Shown in pieces: positions 8,801 to 17,116 of a stretch of 64,000 nt of DNA (position 1 is the stretch's first letter; the number at the start of each line of letters is the position of its first letter). Origin of the DNA: Eutreptiella sp. 'Long Island Sound 2002' (Eukaryota; Euglenozoa; Euglenophyceae; Eutreptiales; Eutreptiaceae); assembly GCA_964036045.1 (NCBI GenBank), contig OZ038397.1, positions 24,515,342-24,579,341 of the forward strand, in the 5' to 3' direction. The position numbers were made by a program, and so were the translations under genes. The notes under the pieces were generated by a model. The model ran no database searches and was not told the origin of the DNA. It worked only from the letters and a program-made list of their open reading frames with translations.

Positions 8801-10983
8801 GTGAGGAGAATCAGGTTGCCGATGCTCTTTCTCGGTTTGCCTATCCAGCAGGGGAGGCCCAAGACACCAACTTCCATGGTGGGGATGATGACCTGGCTGG
8901 ATGGGAGGAAGCCGAAAAACAGGAATGGCAGTCTGTGCGTGATTACCTTAAAACAGCGGAGCCCGAAGCCTTTTCCCATGAGCAAGCCATGCTTAACCAG
9001 CTACAAGTAGCCAGAGTGGCTGCACTACAAGCGGTTAAGCCGGTCAACACGGTTGAGGCCGAGGCACCCTACGTCGCGACAGACGGGTCCAAGTTTAGCA
9101 CTCTGGAGGAGCTTTTCATCCACTCCGTGGGGGATGAAAGCCTGGCAGGGCCATCAAGCCGCTGTCAGACGCGTCCCCAGATCGTGAAGGGTCGAAAATA
9201 CACCCGTGCTCAAAAGAAGAGACTGAATTTGGACTCTAAATGCCGACACAAGGCACAATTGGCATCACTGAACATGATTGAGACTATGTCTTCCATGAGT
9301 TGGCATATGCCGGGGGTGGAAACCCTCGTTGTCGGAGACATAGAAGCCATTAAAGTGCCCCCCGCAATCTCTGTCCTTTATGATGACTGGTCCTCCCACT
9401 ATGAGCTTGACCCGTTCTTTGCTCCCCACTGGGATGCTTTACGGCAGCACAAGTTCATTGAGGTTGACGGACAGTCATATACACTGCATAACGATAAGGT
9501 GCGAAGCAATGGACGTGTGTGTGTACCATATGACTTGGTCAAACAAGTCATCAAAGCTTGCCATGAGTATGCACACCCTGGCATCAGAAAAACCCTGGAA
9601 ATTTTCAACCGGAAGTATTCTTGTGCATATCAATTGAAAGAACTACACCAAATGGTGCAATCAATTGTCAATAAGTGCAATATTTGCGGCCAAACTAAGG
9701 GCCGTAAGGGTTTACAGCCAGAGTCCAATCATCCCGCACCAGTACCCGAGTACCCGTTTGCATCAGTCTGTGTTGACTTTTGTGACCTCAGCGGACGTCC
9801 TTGTACCGCAAACGGCAACACATATGATTATGTTTTGGTCGTCGTTTGCCGTTTAACGGGCTATGTGGTGGCAGTGCCATGCAGTAAGACCCTGACCGCA
9901 CTTGGTCTAGCGGATCTATATCTGGAGAGGGTGGTGCCCGTCATGGATATGCCCCAAGAGATCTTTTCAGACCAGGACCATCTGGTTACGGCCGAGTTCT
10001 TCAGCGAACTCTGTAAACTATCAGGGATCAGCATGAAGCAATCCACCGTCAAGAGACCCCAGTCAAACGGGCGTGCGGAACGGGCAGTTCAGGTGGCCGT
10101 TGAATCCCTCAGGCAGTGGCTGGTGAAAACAACTCAGCAAAACTGGGCGCAGTTGTTGCCACTAGCCATCTGGGCTTCCAACGACATCCCTGGCCCGATC
10201 AGTGGGTATTCGCCACACTATCTAGTGTTTGGCCGCAATCCCATTGGATTTGGAGACTGCCCACCCATTCTTCCCCAATCTGAGTGTCGGGATGCAGTTG
10301 GATTCTTCCAACAGTTGGTGCAGGACCGCCGCTACGTACAGGACTCCCTGAATAAGATTCACCGCCGTAAGGCGGAGGAATTCCGAAAGGCGCACCCTCC
10401 CCATGTCTATGTCTTTGGGGAGAAAGTCTGGTACAGGGACTACAAGACTAAGAAAGGTACTGATAAGCTGCATCGGGTCTGGGAAGGACCAGGTGAAGTC
10501 CTTCAGCGCCTAGGCAGCAATACTTACTTGATAGCTACCGAACGAGGCGAAATGGCGCTAGACACTATGCGTCTCAAGCCTTACGTGGCCCCTGAGGAGG
10601 GTACTCCTCCTCTGCACTACTATACGGACCAGGATTTTCTGGTCGAGTCCGACAAGTACGTCATTGAGGACATTGTTTCTCATACGACGGTTGGACGGGG
10701 GCGCCGTAAGCACATAGAGTGGGAGGTCAAGTACAGGGGGTACCCAGAGACCGAATTTCAGCCCGCTAGTGCATTCATGCACGATATTAATGATCTCTGG
10801 ACCCAGTACAACAAGAAACATAAAATTGACCTCCAACTTAGCGACATTCGCCAAGTGCTGGCCCGTTCGGCACCAAATTCTACATTGGATGCGGAGTTTG
10901 AGGCCCGTCTGGTTATCCAGACTACGCAACGTACGGCCTGGAGGGCCTTGGTAGCCTCATTTAAGAATGATACACCTTTTTAG
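5821..10983 (+). CDS. Pol of element B: Dam-like, RT, RNase H, integrase, chromodomain
   Basis: 1720 residues, copying and integrating the element. After an acidic leader there is a Dam-methyltransferase-like domain (about 6290-6720; HPPD at 6487-6498 sits where the NPPY/F motif falls). The reverse transcriptase has VIDYRHLN, IIDLEDGFHQM and YIDD (about residue 671). RNase H starts at IITDAS and includes the TPREQETYA and DALSRFAYPA blocks. Integrase has an HHCC zinc module (NKCNICGQ), catalytic Asp in VDFCD, Asp in SDQDH and Glu in GRAERAV. The chromodomain is at about residues 1613-1665 (YVIEDIV to PASAF). The frame opens at 5782 and overlaps the protease frame, offset by -1. I see no X-XXY-YYZ slippery heptamer in the overlap, so initiation at ATG 5821 or another mechanism remains possible. 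Confidence 0.93.
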   Translation: MGVGLPHRVAVLLANTLAEFTGTEPELVVEEATGSMETELPSVSNRATVGHPGANPSGWGSTRINSAQVTELRAVTCESLALTDLDLWADSENSDCATDSRVSSDIAASDSGGGGPSKVLRKSTKAVKSSFRTHEGRGNIRHVQAAARRKARQKWLRDRDDLAVRQDIVLRIERWAKSLVDKCHFREFTDVFSSKRLARFPKYWDEQKDGLSQPWAGENLWLHPPDRLWEQTVQKLKFEQGQGIAIVPTCKDRDWWWSLSEVVVDWVDVPVGEPLFVDHDGKVRSADREYRIVVVDALGWTPEESQAEPADTADKQRAVWDSTLPRGDCVALHPHDCTVSAPFSHTHPKPSLESLMHGTSNHLVQQVSPVQVECRQMRRRAHREATKRAKSGDISQSESEASPGPDNSSMEECDTMHERPLVTTPPVMNESCVDRSGLGPREISQHDWVQGYRRHIRSVIKSDEDWEGCADLKAKIMARYEKTVFNPIRTQDVTPEAKKARGPHSTLRLELLPEHAGPRADKPIRAVGEREKALWDKIVKFKDRGMLRDAKGQPQWVARAFLVPKPGKNDWRLVIDYRHLNSCLKGNSFPLPVIEDQIANQEGNFIFSIIDLEDGFHQMHLEESSKHLTAFCTPFGIFEWNVLPMGVKVGPAAYQQMVQYVTRNCPQSRPYIDDILSSSGRNVLEPDKLTIEQKQQPGTLKKYFEAHYEDLCKMFDAPEEAQLTVKPSKVHLFKRIVQYVGHILKDGCRYPSPTKISAVKEWKWEDIKTAKHMKGFLGLVGWYQVYIDKFAQMAAPLMNALKGKYQYEPRDPNAPRTSTGVPQKRKKIKLTPKEARIHWTDEMKTNFEALKNVLTEKTRLYLPKPGLPWRIITDASNYAVGGVLEQQQEDGNWHPVAFYSRKLQGNKAGVNGSTKNTGQFAWTPREQETYAIVCCLLKFQSWIGGSAVEIQTDHSAIVKWYKEDLCTISGPLGRRGRWHEFLSRFNLIITYRPGEENQVADALSRFAYPAGEAQDTNFHGGDDDLAGWEEAEKQEWQSVRDYLKTAEPEAFSHEQAMLNQLQVARVAALQAVKPVNTVEAEAPYVATDGSKFSTLEELFIHSVGDESLAGPSSRCQTRPQIVKGRKYTRAQKKRLNLDSKCRHKAQLASLNMIETMSSMSWHMPGVETLVVGDIEAIKVPPAISVLYDDWSSHYELDPFFAPHWDALRQHKFIEVDGQSYTLHNDKVRSNGRVCVPYDLVKQVIKACHEYAHPGIRKTLEIFNRKYSCAYQLKELHQMVQSIVNKCNICGQTKGRKGLQPESNHPAPVPEYPFASVCVDFCDLSGRPCTANGNTYDYVLVVVCRLTGYVVAVPCSKTLTALGLADLYLERVVPVMDMPQEIFSDQDHLVTAEFFSELCKLSGISMKQSTVKRPQSNGRAERAVQVAVESLRQWLVKTTQQNWAQLLPLAIWASNDIPGPISGYSPHYLVFGRNPIGFGDCPPILPQSECRDAVGFFQQLVQDRRYVQDSLNKIHRRKAEEFRKAHPPHVYVFGEKVWYRDYKTKKGTDKLHRVWEGPGEVLQRLGSNTYLIATERGEMALDTMRLKPYVAPEEGTPPLHYYTDQDFLVESDKYVIEDIVSHTTVGRGRRKHIEWEVKYRGYPETEFQPASAFMHDINDLWTQYNKKHKIDLQLSDIRQVLARSAPNSTLDAEFEARLVIQTTQRTAWRALVASFKNDTPF

Positions 10984-11090
10984 GAGTAGTTCACTACTTC
11001 GGGCTGAATTTTGTGTGTCTTGTTGCCCTTGTCATGTGCCACATCACCTTCCCTGGCTATGTGCAGAACTTTATATAGCTTTATATAGCC

Positions 11091-11936
11091 ATGCATGTTC
11101 AATCCAAGCTTGGTTCCCATTCGCAGCTTATTGGTCCACGTTGTATTGGGATTCATCAAGACCACCAAGCGCTTTGGGAAATGGTGTGTGCCAGGATGCG
11201 GAACGAGGTCAACTTAGCCGGTGCTCAGGCCATGGTCATGGTGGTGGGGTTATGGCAAGACGGGATACTGCAGCTCTCCATGGGTAAAGGCAAGCCTGTG
11301 TGCCATGTCATGCCCATGCCTATGGACTGGGTGGTGTTCTTCACACCCAATCTATGGCACGGAGTATGGAAGGCCAACCCTGAGGCAACGGGAGCACGGG
11401 CGAGCATCACGTACCGTGGGTACCTCGCGCCGGAGTTCTTGAAGGACTCGGTGGTGACTCAGCAAGATGCGACGGACTTGTTTGAAGTCCCGGTGGATCT
11501 TGAAGGCCCGGGTGTCCAGGTCTTTACGCTGAGTGCCGGGTTCCTCATCGCCGTGTCCCCACGCCGACACCACCAGAAACACCACTTCTTTGAGGAGTGG
11601 AAGATGTCGTGGGATGTCTTGCCGGAGTCCCGTCATTGTCCTGGTGACCGTCGAGCGTGCCAAGCGGGCCCCCAGTTCAATTTCCGTGAAGGGGGCGTCT
11701 CAGGCCATGTGGCCATCCCGCCGGCCCTCGAGACCTCCATGGCAACGTCAATGTCATGGCCTCCGATGTGTGACTACCGGTTCTGGATCAACCAGGCAAT
11801 TTATAACTGGTACCCGGGTGACGACCACGATTGGTACACAATGGTACCGTGGCACGTCCGGAAGCCCAATGCCAACAAGGCCCGGAAGAACCGTCGGGCC
11901 CGCAATGCGAAAGAAGGTGTGGTTATAGGGCTTTAG
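11091..11936 (+). CDS. AlkB-like 2-oxoglutarate/Fe(II) dioxygenase candidate, downstream of pol in B
   Basis: 281 residues, starting at an ATG 108 bp after the pol stop, with an in-frame stop about 15 bp upstream. The residues expected of 2OG-Fe(II) oxygenases are present in order: His22-x-Asp24 (iron), His90 in LWHGV (iron), and a RASITYR segment (Arg103, Arg109) resembling the R-x-N/S-x-T-x-R 2OG-binding segment of AlkB. Between them lie alternating hydrophobic strands (AMVMVVGLW, DWVVFFTP). AlkB enzymes oxidatively remove alkyl groups from DNA or RNA bases. The C-terminal half is unrecognised and ends in a basic tail. The N-terminus is short for the family, so upstream strands may be lost or supplied by splicing. 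A TATA-rich duplication (11068-11089) directly precedes the start. The call rests on a handful of motifs; an unrelated accessory protein is possible. Confidence 0.5.
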   Translation: MHVQSKLGSHSQLIGPRCIGIHQDHQALWEMVCARMRNEVNLAGAQAMVMVVGLWQDGILQLSMGKGKPVCHVMPMPMDWVVFFTPNLWHGVWKANPEATGARASITYRGYLAPEFLKDSVVTQQDATDLFEVPVDLEGPGVQVFTLSAGFLIAVSPRRHHQKHHFFEEWKMSWDVLPESRHCPGDRRACQAGPQFNFREGGVSGHVAIPPALETSMATSMSWPPMCDYRFWINQAIYNWYPGDDHDWYTMVPWHVRKPNANKARKNRRARNAKEGVVIGL

Positions 11937-13273
11937 CCTACACTTGCGGTCTCAACCCTTCCCGGTAAAGTGTGTAGTGGCATAGTCTAATGATCTCGGC
12001 CCTTCCTTCGGGATTGTGAGTCCTGATCTCGTCCTATTTGCCAAATTCTGCAGTCAAGAGGGTTGGGACATCAGAATTTCAGGACCAGGCAGAAATTTTG
12101 ACCCTACATTCTGAATTTCAGGGCCAATCAGAATTTCTTTTTTGACCTCGCACTGAATTTCTGAATTTCTGTTGGCCCGGTAGCTAAAACTGATGCACTG
12201 CGGACCTATTGTCTTGACATTGTGATAGGATACCAATTTTCTGAATTTCTGGTTTGGGTTCGGCCCTTCTTGTGTGGCCCTACCGTCACGGTGAGGATCC
12301 CGAGGCTCGGCCCTTTGCGTCATTGTGGCCCTGCCGTACGGATGTCATGCATGGATCCGTTGTGCATCACACTTGAGCTCCCTTTCTCATTTTTTCAGGA
12401 TCCAACAAGCATCAGAAATTTCAGTGATATGCAAAAAAAAGTACCGTGAATTTCTGAGGTATTGCATTGCTACCTTGTGAATCCTTCGCCCGTTCCTTCG
12501 GGAGTGCGTGGCCTGGGGTTTGCCGGGTTCAAGCGGGTAGTTCGACCCCTTGCTTTGAAGCATGAGTGGTCCTGCCGCACCGCTTACGAGTGATGAGGGG
12601 CCTCAGCCGCTATTTCCCTCTCTCCATGTGTTTGGTAGCATGTTAAGTTAGGGTTCATCACATTTGCAAACATGTCATACCCTGCTCTGCACCCTTTCGG
12701 CCCGTGTGTCGGAAATGCGTGGCCCTAGGCGGTGTAGGGCACATTACATTGCTCGACCCCTTCCTTATTAGGTTGTGTGGTCCTGTTTTTGCTTTGGTAG
12801 GGTGACAACATTCGTTTTTGTGCCATCTCTTCTCCATATTTCTCCTCCACCCCCTGAAATTGTCCTGAAATGTCCAGCAGTGAAGTACCCCCCTTCCCAT
12901 GGGTACAGGGGGCCGGTTTTGGTTACAGGGTGGCTAAAACGGGTGGGGATTGGTGCATTGGGTCCCAAGGGGCCACCAGAATTTTACGAAATTCATTTTT
13001 GATTCATTTTTGAATTTTTATAACATTCCTGGTCGGTCCCAGGGGTCCAGCCAGCCAGTCAGTCAAATTCCTCCTCCCCTCCCTTGTTCCCATCCCGATT
13101 CCCCTGCTCTTTGTCTTTCTCTTTGTTTTTGTTCTTTGTGTTCGCCAGCCATCGCGTTCAGGTGTCCAATGCCCGAGGCCGGGGTCCGCGTGGCCGAATT
13201 TCAGCTCAATCCTTCCCCGAAGTCCGAATTTTAATTTTGTAAGTCTATGCCTCAACCCAGCTCCGACAGTTTG

Positions 13274-13400
13274 CAGTGCGTGTACCGTCTTGTCCACCAA
13301 CGCCATGTCCGCGTGTACGCACGGTAAACCACATGTCCCAGTGCGTGTACCGACTTCGTTGGCATCGCCATGCTCGCGTTAGCGCACGGTAAACAACGAG
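13274..13400 (+). repeat. Two imperfect tandem copies, about 65 bp
   Basis: Both copies begin CAGTGCGTGTACCG (13274 and 13339) and end with CGCACGGTAAAC, with a more divergent middle. No gene overlaps it. Confidence 0.7.
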
Positions 13401-13463
13401 GGTCAGGGTCAGGGTAGGGTTCAAGCCCCCTCCCCGAGGCAATTCGGGCGTGAGAGGTGACAG

Positions 13464-13480
13464 CCCCCCCCCCCCCCCCC
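13464..13480 (+). repeat. Homopolymer C tract (17 nt)
   Basis: Seventeen consecutive C. On the minus strand it is a G tract directly followed by CTGTCACC, resembling a polypurine tract before an LTR, but no matching LTR copy is visible. Confidence 0.6.
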
Positions 13481-13589
13481 ACAACCCATAATTCAGGCGG
13501 CAGAATTTCTACAGCCCGACAGGGTCACTTTGGGAGGGTCACAGGGGTCCACAGGCGGTTACAGTGAGCCTGAAATTGTTTCACACGCC

Positions 13590-15800
13590 TCAATGGGTTT
13601 CACATTCCTTCAACCACCGTTGAGCCGTTTGTTGAAAATCATCCAACCCAGACGGCGTGGGACCTGGCGAGGGGGGCGGGGGCTGTTGCGCCAGTCTCTC
13701 ATAAGCTGCTTGCGCGTCCCCGGCCAATCTACGTGCATTTTGCACGTAAGTATTGCAGTCCTCCCGGGTAGCAACAGCAACTTGCCTAGCCTCGAGTGCT
13801 GCCGCCTCAGCCCTCCCCACTGCGTCCTCCTGGGCTGGTCGATGCAAACTTTGCATCTGTTCCACACTGGAACGCATCAACTCGGCTCTATCTGCCTCCG
13901 ATTTGGCTGTTAGTGCAGCTTTCCGCGCTTCTTGAACCAATTCAGCAAATCCCGCACTATCATGCATGCTTGCCTGTCCAATGGAGGTGTTTGCGACCGG
14001 TGCTTTTACTAGCTCAGCCTGCATACCTCTAAGAGAATCTACCTCTACGGCGACGGCGGCTTGCCAATCCTCCTTGGCGCTATGAACTGCCTGAAACTGA
14101 GCCCTAACCCTCTCGGCCTCGGCCTGTTGCGCTGCTTGGGCTGTGTCTGACGCCCGTTGCAGCGCGTTGTACCGCCGCTCGTTCTCCTGTTCGACGGCGG
14201 CGATCCGCTGCCGGAGGAGCTTGACGGCGTCCCCCGCTGCGGCGGCTTGCTGCCGTGCGTCGGCCGCTTCCCGTTTGGCCGTCTGGACTGCCGCGGCGTG
14301 GGTCTCGACCTGGGCCTGGGCTGCCTGCAGCTCCCTGCGCAGGGCAGCTGCGTCCGTCCTGGCCTCGTCGGCGGCGCCTTGGGCTGTGGCTGCCCGTTGG
14401 CTTGCGGCCTTCGCGTCGCTGTTGGCGGTCTTGACGTTGGCGTCCGTGTCCCGCCGCAGCCGCTGGAGGGTTTGGTTGCTGACCTCCGCGGCTGCCTCGA
14501 TCTTCTTGACGTCGTCGCGGAGACCGGCGATGTCGCTCCACGCGGCCTCGACGTCCCGCGTCGTGGTGTCGATGGACTTGTTGTTGGCGATGGCGGTTTC
14601 CCGTGTGGCGGCGGCGTCCCTCTTAATCTTGTCGATGGCCGCTGTTGCCTCCTCTGCGCCCTGCAGGGCGAGGGTGGCCGTCTCGGTGACGTTCCGGACG
14701 GTCTCCGTGATCTCGATGATGTCCTTGGTGTGCTGGGCGCCCCCGCTGCGTGCGGAGCGCACCTCGACCTGGAGCCCCTCCAGGATGGCTTTGGTGCCCC
14801 GGAGTAACTCCCCAGCGGCAACCGCAGCCTTGACGTCGGCCGACATGGCCGCAACGTCTCGCTTGGTCGCCTCCATGGTCACCTTGGCCGCCCGGACCTC
14901 GGCGGCGGCGTCGCTCGGCGGGCTGTGGCTGCCCCCGGCGGCGTTGGCCTCCTCCAAGGCCTGTATACGGCCCCGCAAGGCCTCTCTGTCTGCTCGTGTG
15001 GCTGCCTCGTGCTCGTCGAGCCGCTTGTTGATGTGAGAGACGTCGTCGCGCAACGCGGTTGTCCGCGTGTTGGCCCCCTTTGCCGTAGCGGCGCTCCGGC
15101 CCGCTGTCTCGGAGGCCAATTGGGCCTTTTGGGATGCTTCCCTGGCCACCTCCATTGCCTTGGTGGCCTCGGACCCTAACACTTGATGTTCACCCTTTAA
15201 GAGGAGGAGTTCTTCGCCGTGTGCCGCCAATTGCCTACGAAGCTGACTAAGTACCGCACCTACTACACCGGTCGCTGCCTCACTACGGGCATCCTCCGAT
15301 TGGGGTTCGGGTTGGGAGTCCATTGGTACATTTGGTACATCCTTATCGGACCCCTGTGAAGCCCCACTCTTGGGCTTTCCCCGCATGGCCCGAACCACTC
15401 TTTTCACAAGGGTATTGATCACCCAAGACGGCATAGCTATGTCCGTCTCGGCGGTCCCATCATCCAGTCGCCTACGCTTAACACTAATACCTCCTATACC
15501 ACTTGCTACGTCGTACAACTCATGATGCATCGTGTGGCTAGCTAACTCACTACCCTGACCTTGGCCATAACTGACTCTTCGCGAGGTAGGAGGGGAGGAC
15601 GACGACCGGACCTTAAGTTTGTGCTTCGGGGCTGATCGGGGGGCGTGCTTCCCAACGATTTCCATTGCTTGAGGGGAGAGGTTGGGGTGTTTAACATCGC
15701 CCCATGTGGCCCCGATTGGGGAACCGGAACTGCTACCATGTAATAAGCTTGGAGAGGAGCTTATTATCTTATCCATGGCGGGTGGTGTTGTTTGAGCCAT
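13590..15800 (-). CDS. Element E: 736-aa coiled-coil, gag-like protein
   Basis: The first true ATG is at 15800 (context TCCATGG); the frame could extend five codons upstream only through a TTG. The N-terminal 180 residues are Ser/Pro-rich and include a basic KRRRLDD cluster that could act as a nuclear signal. Residues of about 190-690 are an almost continuous alanine-rich coiled coil without proline. The C-terminus is Pro-rich, then a short helix. No catalytic motif or zinc knuckle is present. The last 60 residues resemble in layout the start of element B gag (alanine-rich helix, Pro/Gly-rich break, second helix), so E may be the N-terminal half of a gag from a related family. No pol follows downstream. 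The primer-site-like sequence upstream supports an LTR element. A host coiled-coil protein cannot be excluded. Confidence 0.6.
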   Translation of the reverse strand: MAQTTPPAMDKIISSSPSLLHGSSSGSPIGATWGDVKHPNLSPQAMEIVGKHAPRSAPKHKLKVRSSSSPPTSRRVSYGQGQGSELASHTMHHELYDVASGIGGISVKRRRLDDGTAETDIAMPSWVINTLVKRVVRAMRGKPKSGASQGSDKDVPNVPMDSQPEPQSEDARSEAATGVVGAVLSQLRRQLAAHGEELLLLKGEHQVLGSEATKAMEVAREASQKAQLASETAGRSAATAKGANTRTTALRDDVSHINKRLDEHEAATRADREALRGRIQALEEANAAGGSHSPPSDAAAEVRAAKVTMEATKRDVAAMSADVKAAVAAGELLRGTKAILEGLQVEVRSARSGGAQHTKDIIEITETVRNVTETATLALQGAEEATAAIDKIKRDAAATRETAIANNKSIDTTTRDVEAAWSDIAGLRDDVKKIEAAAEVSNQTLQRLRRDTDANVKTANSDAKAASQRAATAQGAADEARTDAAALRRELQAAQAQVETHAAAVQTAKREAADARQQAAAAGDAVKLLRQRIAAVEQENERRYNALQRASDTAQAAQQAEAERVRAQFQAVHSAKEDWQAAVAVEVDSLRGMQAELVKAPVANTSIGQASMHDSAGFAELVQEARKAALTAKSEADRAELMRSSVEQMQSLHRPAQEDAVGRAEAAALEARQVAVATREDCNTYVQNARRLAGDAQAAYERLAQQPPPPSPGPTPSGLDDFQQTAQRWLKECETH

Positions 15801-17113
15801 GGAGCGCAGGATCAAAATTTATTCTCCAAGCAGTCTAAAAAATTTGAAAAAGGAAAATCCTTCGAAAAATGCAATCCAAAAAGTTTAAGATAATGTAAAA
15901 CCTAAAGGAAGCACTTTAGGAAGTTGAAGGTGGTGATTGAGATGCCTTGGTGTTTGTTTTAATGGGGCTCACCCTAATTATGCAAAATTCAGCAATCCCT
16001 TGAAGCACAAACGGACACTAGACAAAACCCAAACAAATGAAGATGCGTGGTTCAAAACCTCGGTACGTCACCAATACGAGTTCTCCAAATTCTGATTCCT
16101 TGTCAATGATTCGAATGAATTGATTCGGTGGATCAATGAATTCACGGCATTGCGACGAATTGAGATTGAAACATAATTTGGGCAAGGAGAAGGAGGTCCT
16201 GAGATATGGAGCAATTGCTTTGGAACAAAAGAGACAACACATCATGGGAGAGAGAAGGAGAGAGAGAGAGGAAAGCATGGGTGAAGTGTTGAACCCATGT
16301 CATGCAAAAACTCCAAAATTTGACACATAGTCAAAAATGTTCACCATGGGTCATGAAAGCAAAACATTGCATGTTCATGCAAAAAAATGTGACTTTTGGC
16401 TTGAATTGATATCCAAGCCCATGGGGAGGTGTGACCCAAAGTTGAGGGGAGTAGGGAACACATGCCATGTATGTGCTTTGACACATGTGTAGTTAATGAG
16501 CATGATCATGCATGAATTTATGAAACATGAATTATGCATGTGCATAGAAATACATACATGTGAAGTCATGCATGTTGGAGAATTGAGGATTCTTGACATG
16601 GCAACTCACATGTGATCATACTCAATGGAAATGGAGTGTCTCGAATTTGATTGTGAGCAATTACGAATCATGCAAACAACATGAGAGACACAAAAATTCA
16701 TCAACATGGTAAACATGGCAAAATGGAAATCAATGTGATAAAAACACGACGTGGTTGTGAGAACCAAGTGGTGTTGTCGGCGACGTTGGAATCAAGGCGG
16801 CTTCTTGAAACCGACTTGAGAATCATCATTTCCAAGGCGGTGTCGACGAAACCGGCTGGGACCGATGCGATCAAGGACGGAATTGTCGACATTTCAATGC
16901 AAAAAACAATTTGTATTCCGTCTTGTACAAAAATCGACAGAATTTGGGAATTTCTGTCCACGTCTCGGCATTCGTCATGGGGCCGCTCCTACTGTCGGGA
17001 GCGGCATGCCGATCCTCAATTGTTAATGGGGATTTGAGGATTTGTGATGCTTTTTAATGAAATTTCTGGTCCAATAATGGCCAATTGATGCCCGATGCCC
17101 ATTTCCATTACAC
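15801..17113 (-). other. AT-rich leader and candidate LTR upstream of E
   Basis: No gene. This is far richer in A and T than either neighbour. It includes AG-rich runs (16240-16280) and repeated CATGCATG-type words (16370-16580). On the minus strand it could begin TGTAATGG at 17113, exactly where the A-type integrase fragment starts, and reach the primer-site-like sequence at 16073. That would make a 5' LTR of about 1 kb, but no second copy is in the window to confirm it. Confidence 0.35.
16048..16073 (-). other. Primer-binding-site-like sequence (complement of a tRNA 3' end)
   Basis: On the plus strand 16046-16073 reads like the 3' end of a tRNA: CGTGG, loop TTCAAAA, CCTCG (4 of 5 pairs), a 7-nt acceptor strand, A, then CCA. 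The minus strand, in E's direction, therefore carries TGGTGACGTACCGAGG, as an LTR element would for tRNA priming. I cannot name the tRNA. Confidence 0.4.
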
Positions 17114-17116
17114 ACC

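Larger units (their letters stand above)
1171..11936 (+). mobile_element. Ty3/gypsy element B, 5'-truncated, gag to dioxygenase-like ORF
   Basis: Four plus-strand reading frames in retrotransposon order: gag, protease-dUTPase, pol with chromodomain, and an extra 281-aa frame. The 5' LTR and gag N-terminus are absent because the element abuts the A fragment at about 1170. The 3' LTR cannot be delimited because no second copy of it lies in the window; it probably falls within 11937-13460. All long frames are intact, which suggests recent activity of the family despite truncation of this copy. Confidence 0.8.
11937..13589 (+). other. Non-coding region between element B and coiled-coil ORF E
   Basis: No credible gene. 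It holds short dispersed repeats of a CTGAATTTC-type motif (12075-12260), recurring CCTTCCTTCGGG and CCGTTCCTTCGGG words, a 65-bp tandem duplication near 13274-13400 and a 17-nt C tract (13464-13480). The 3' LTR of B is probably within it, but with no second LTR copy its limits cannot be read. Confidence 0.6.

Noticed and set aside
14143-15036. 297-aa plus-strand frame
   Set aside because: Antisense shadow of the alanine-rich coiled coil of E.
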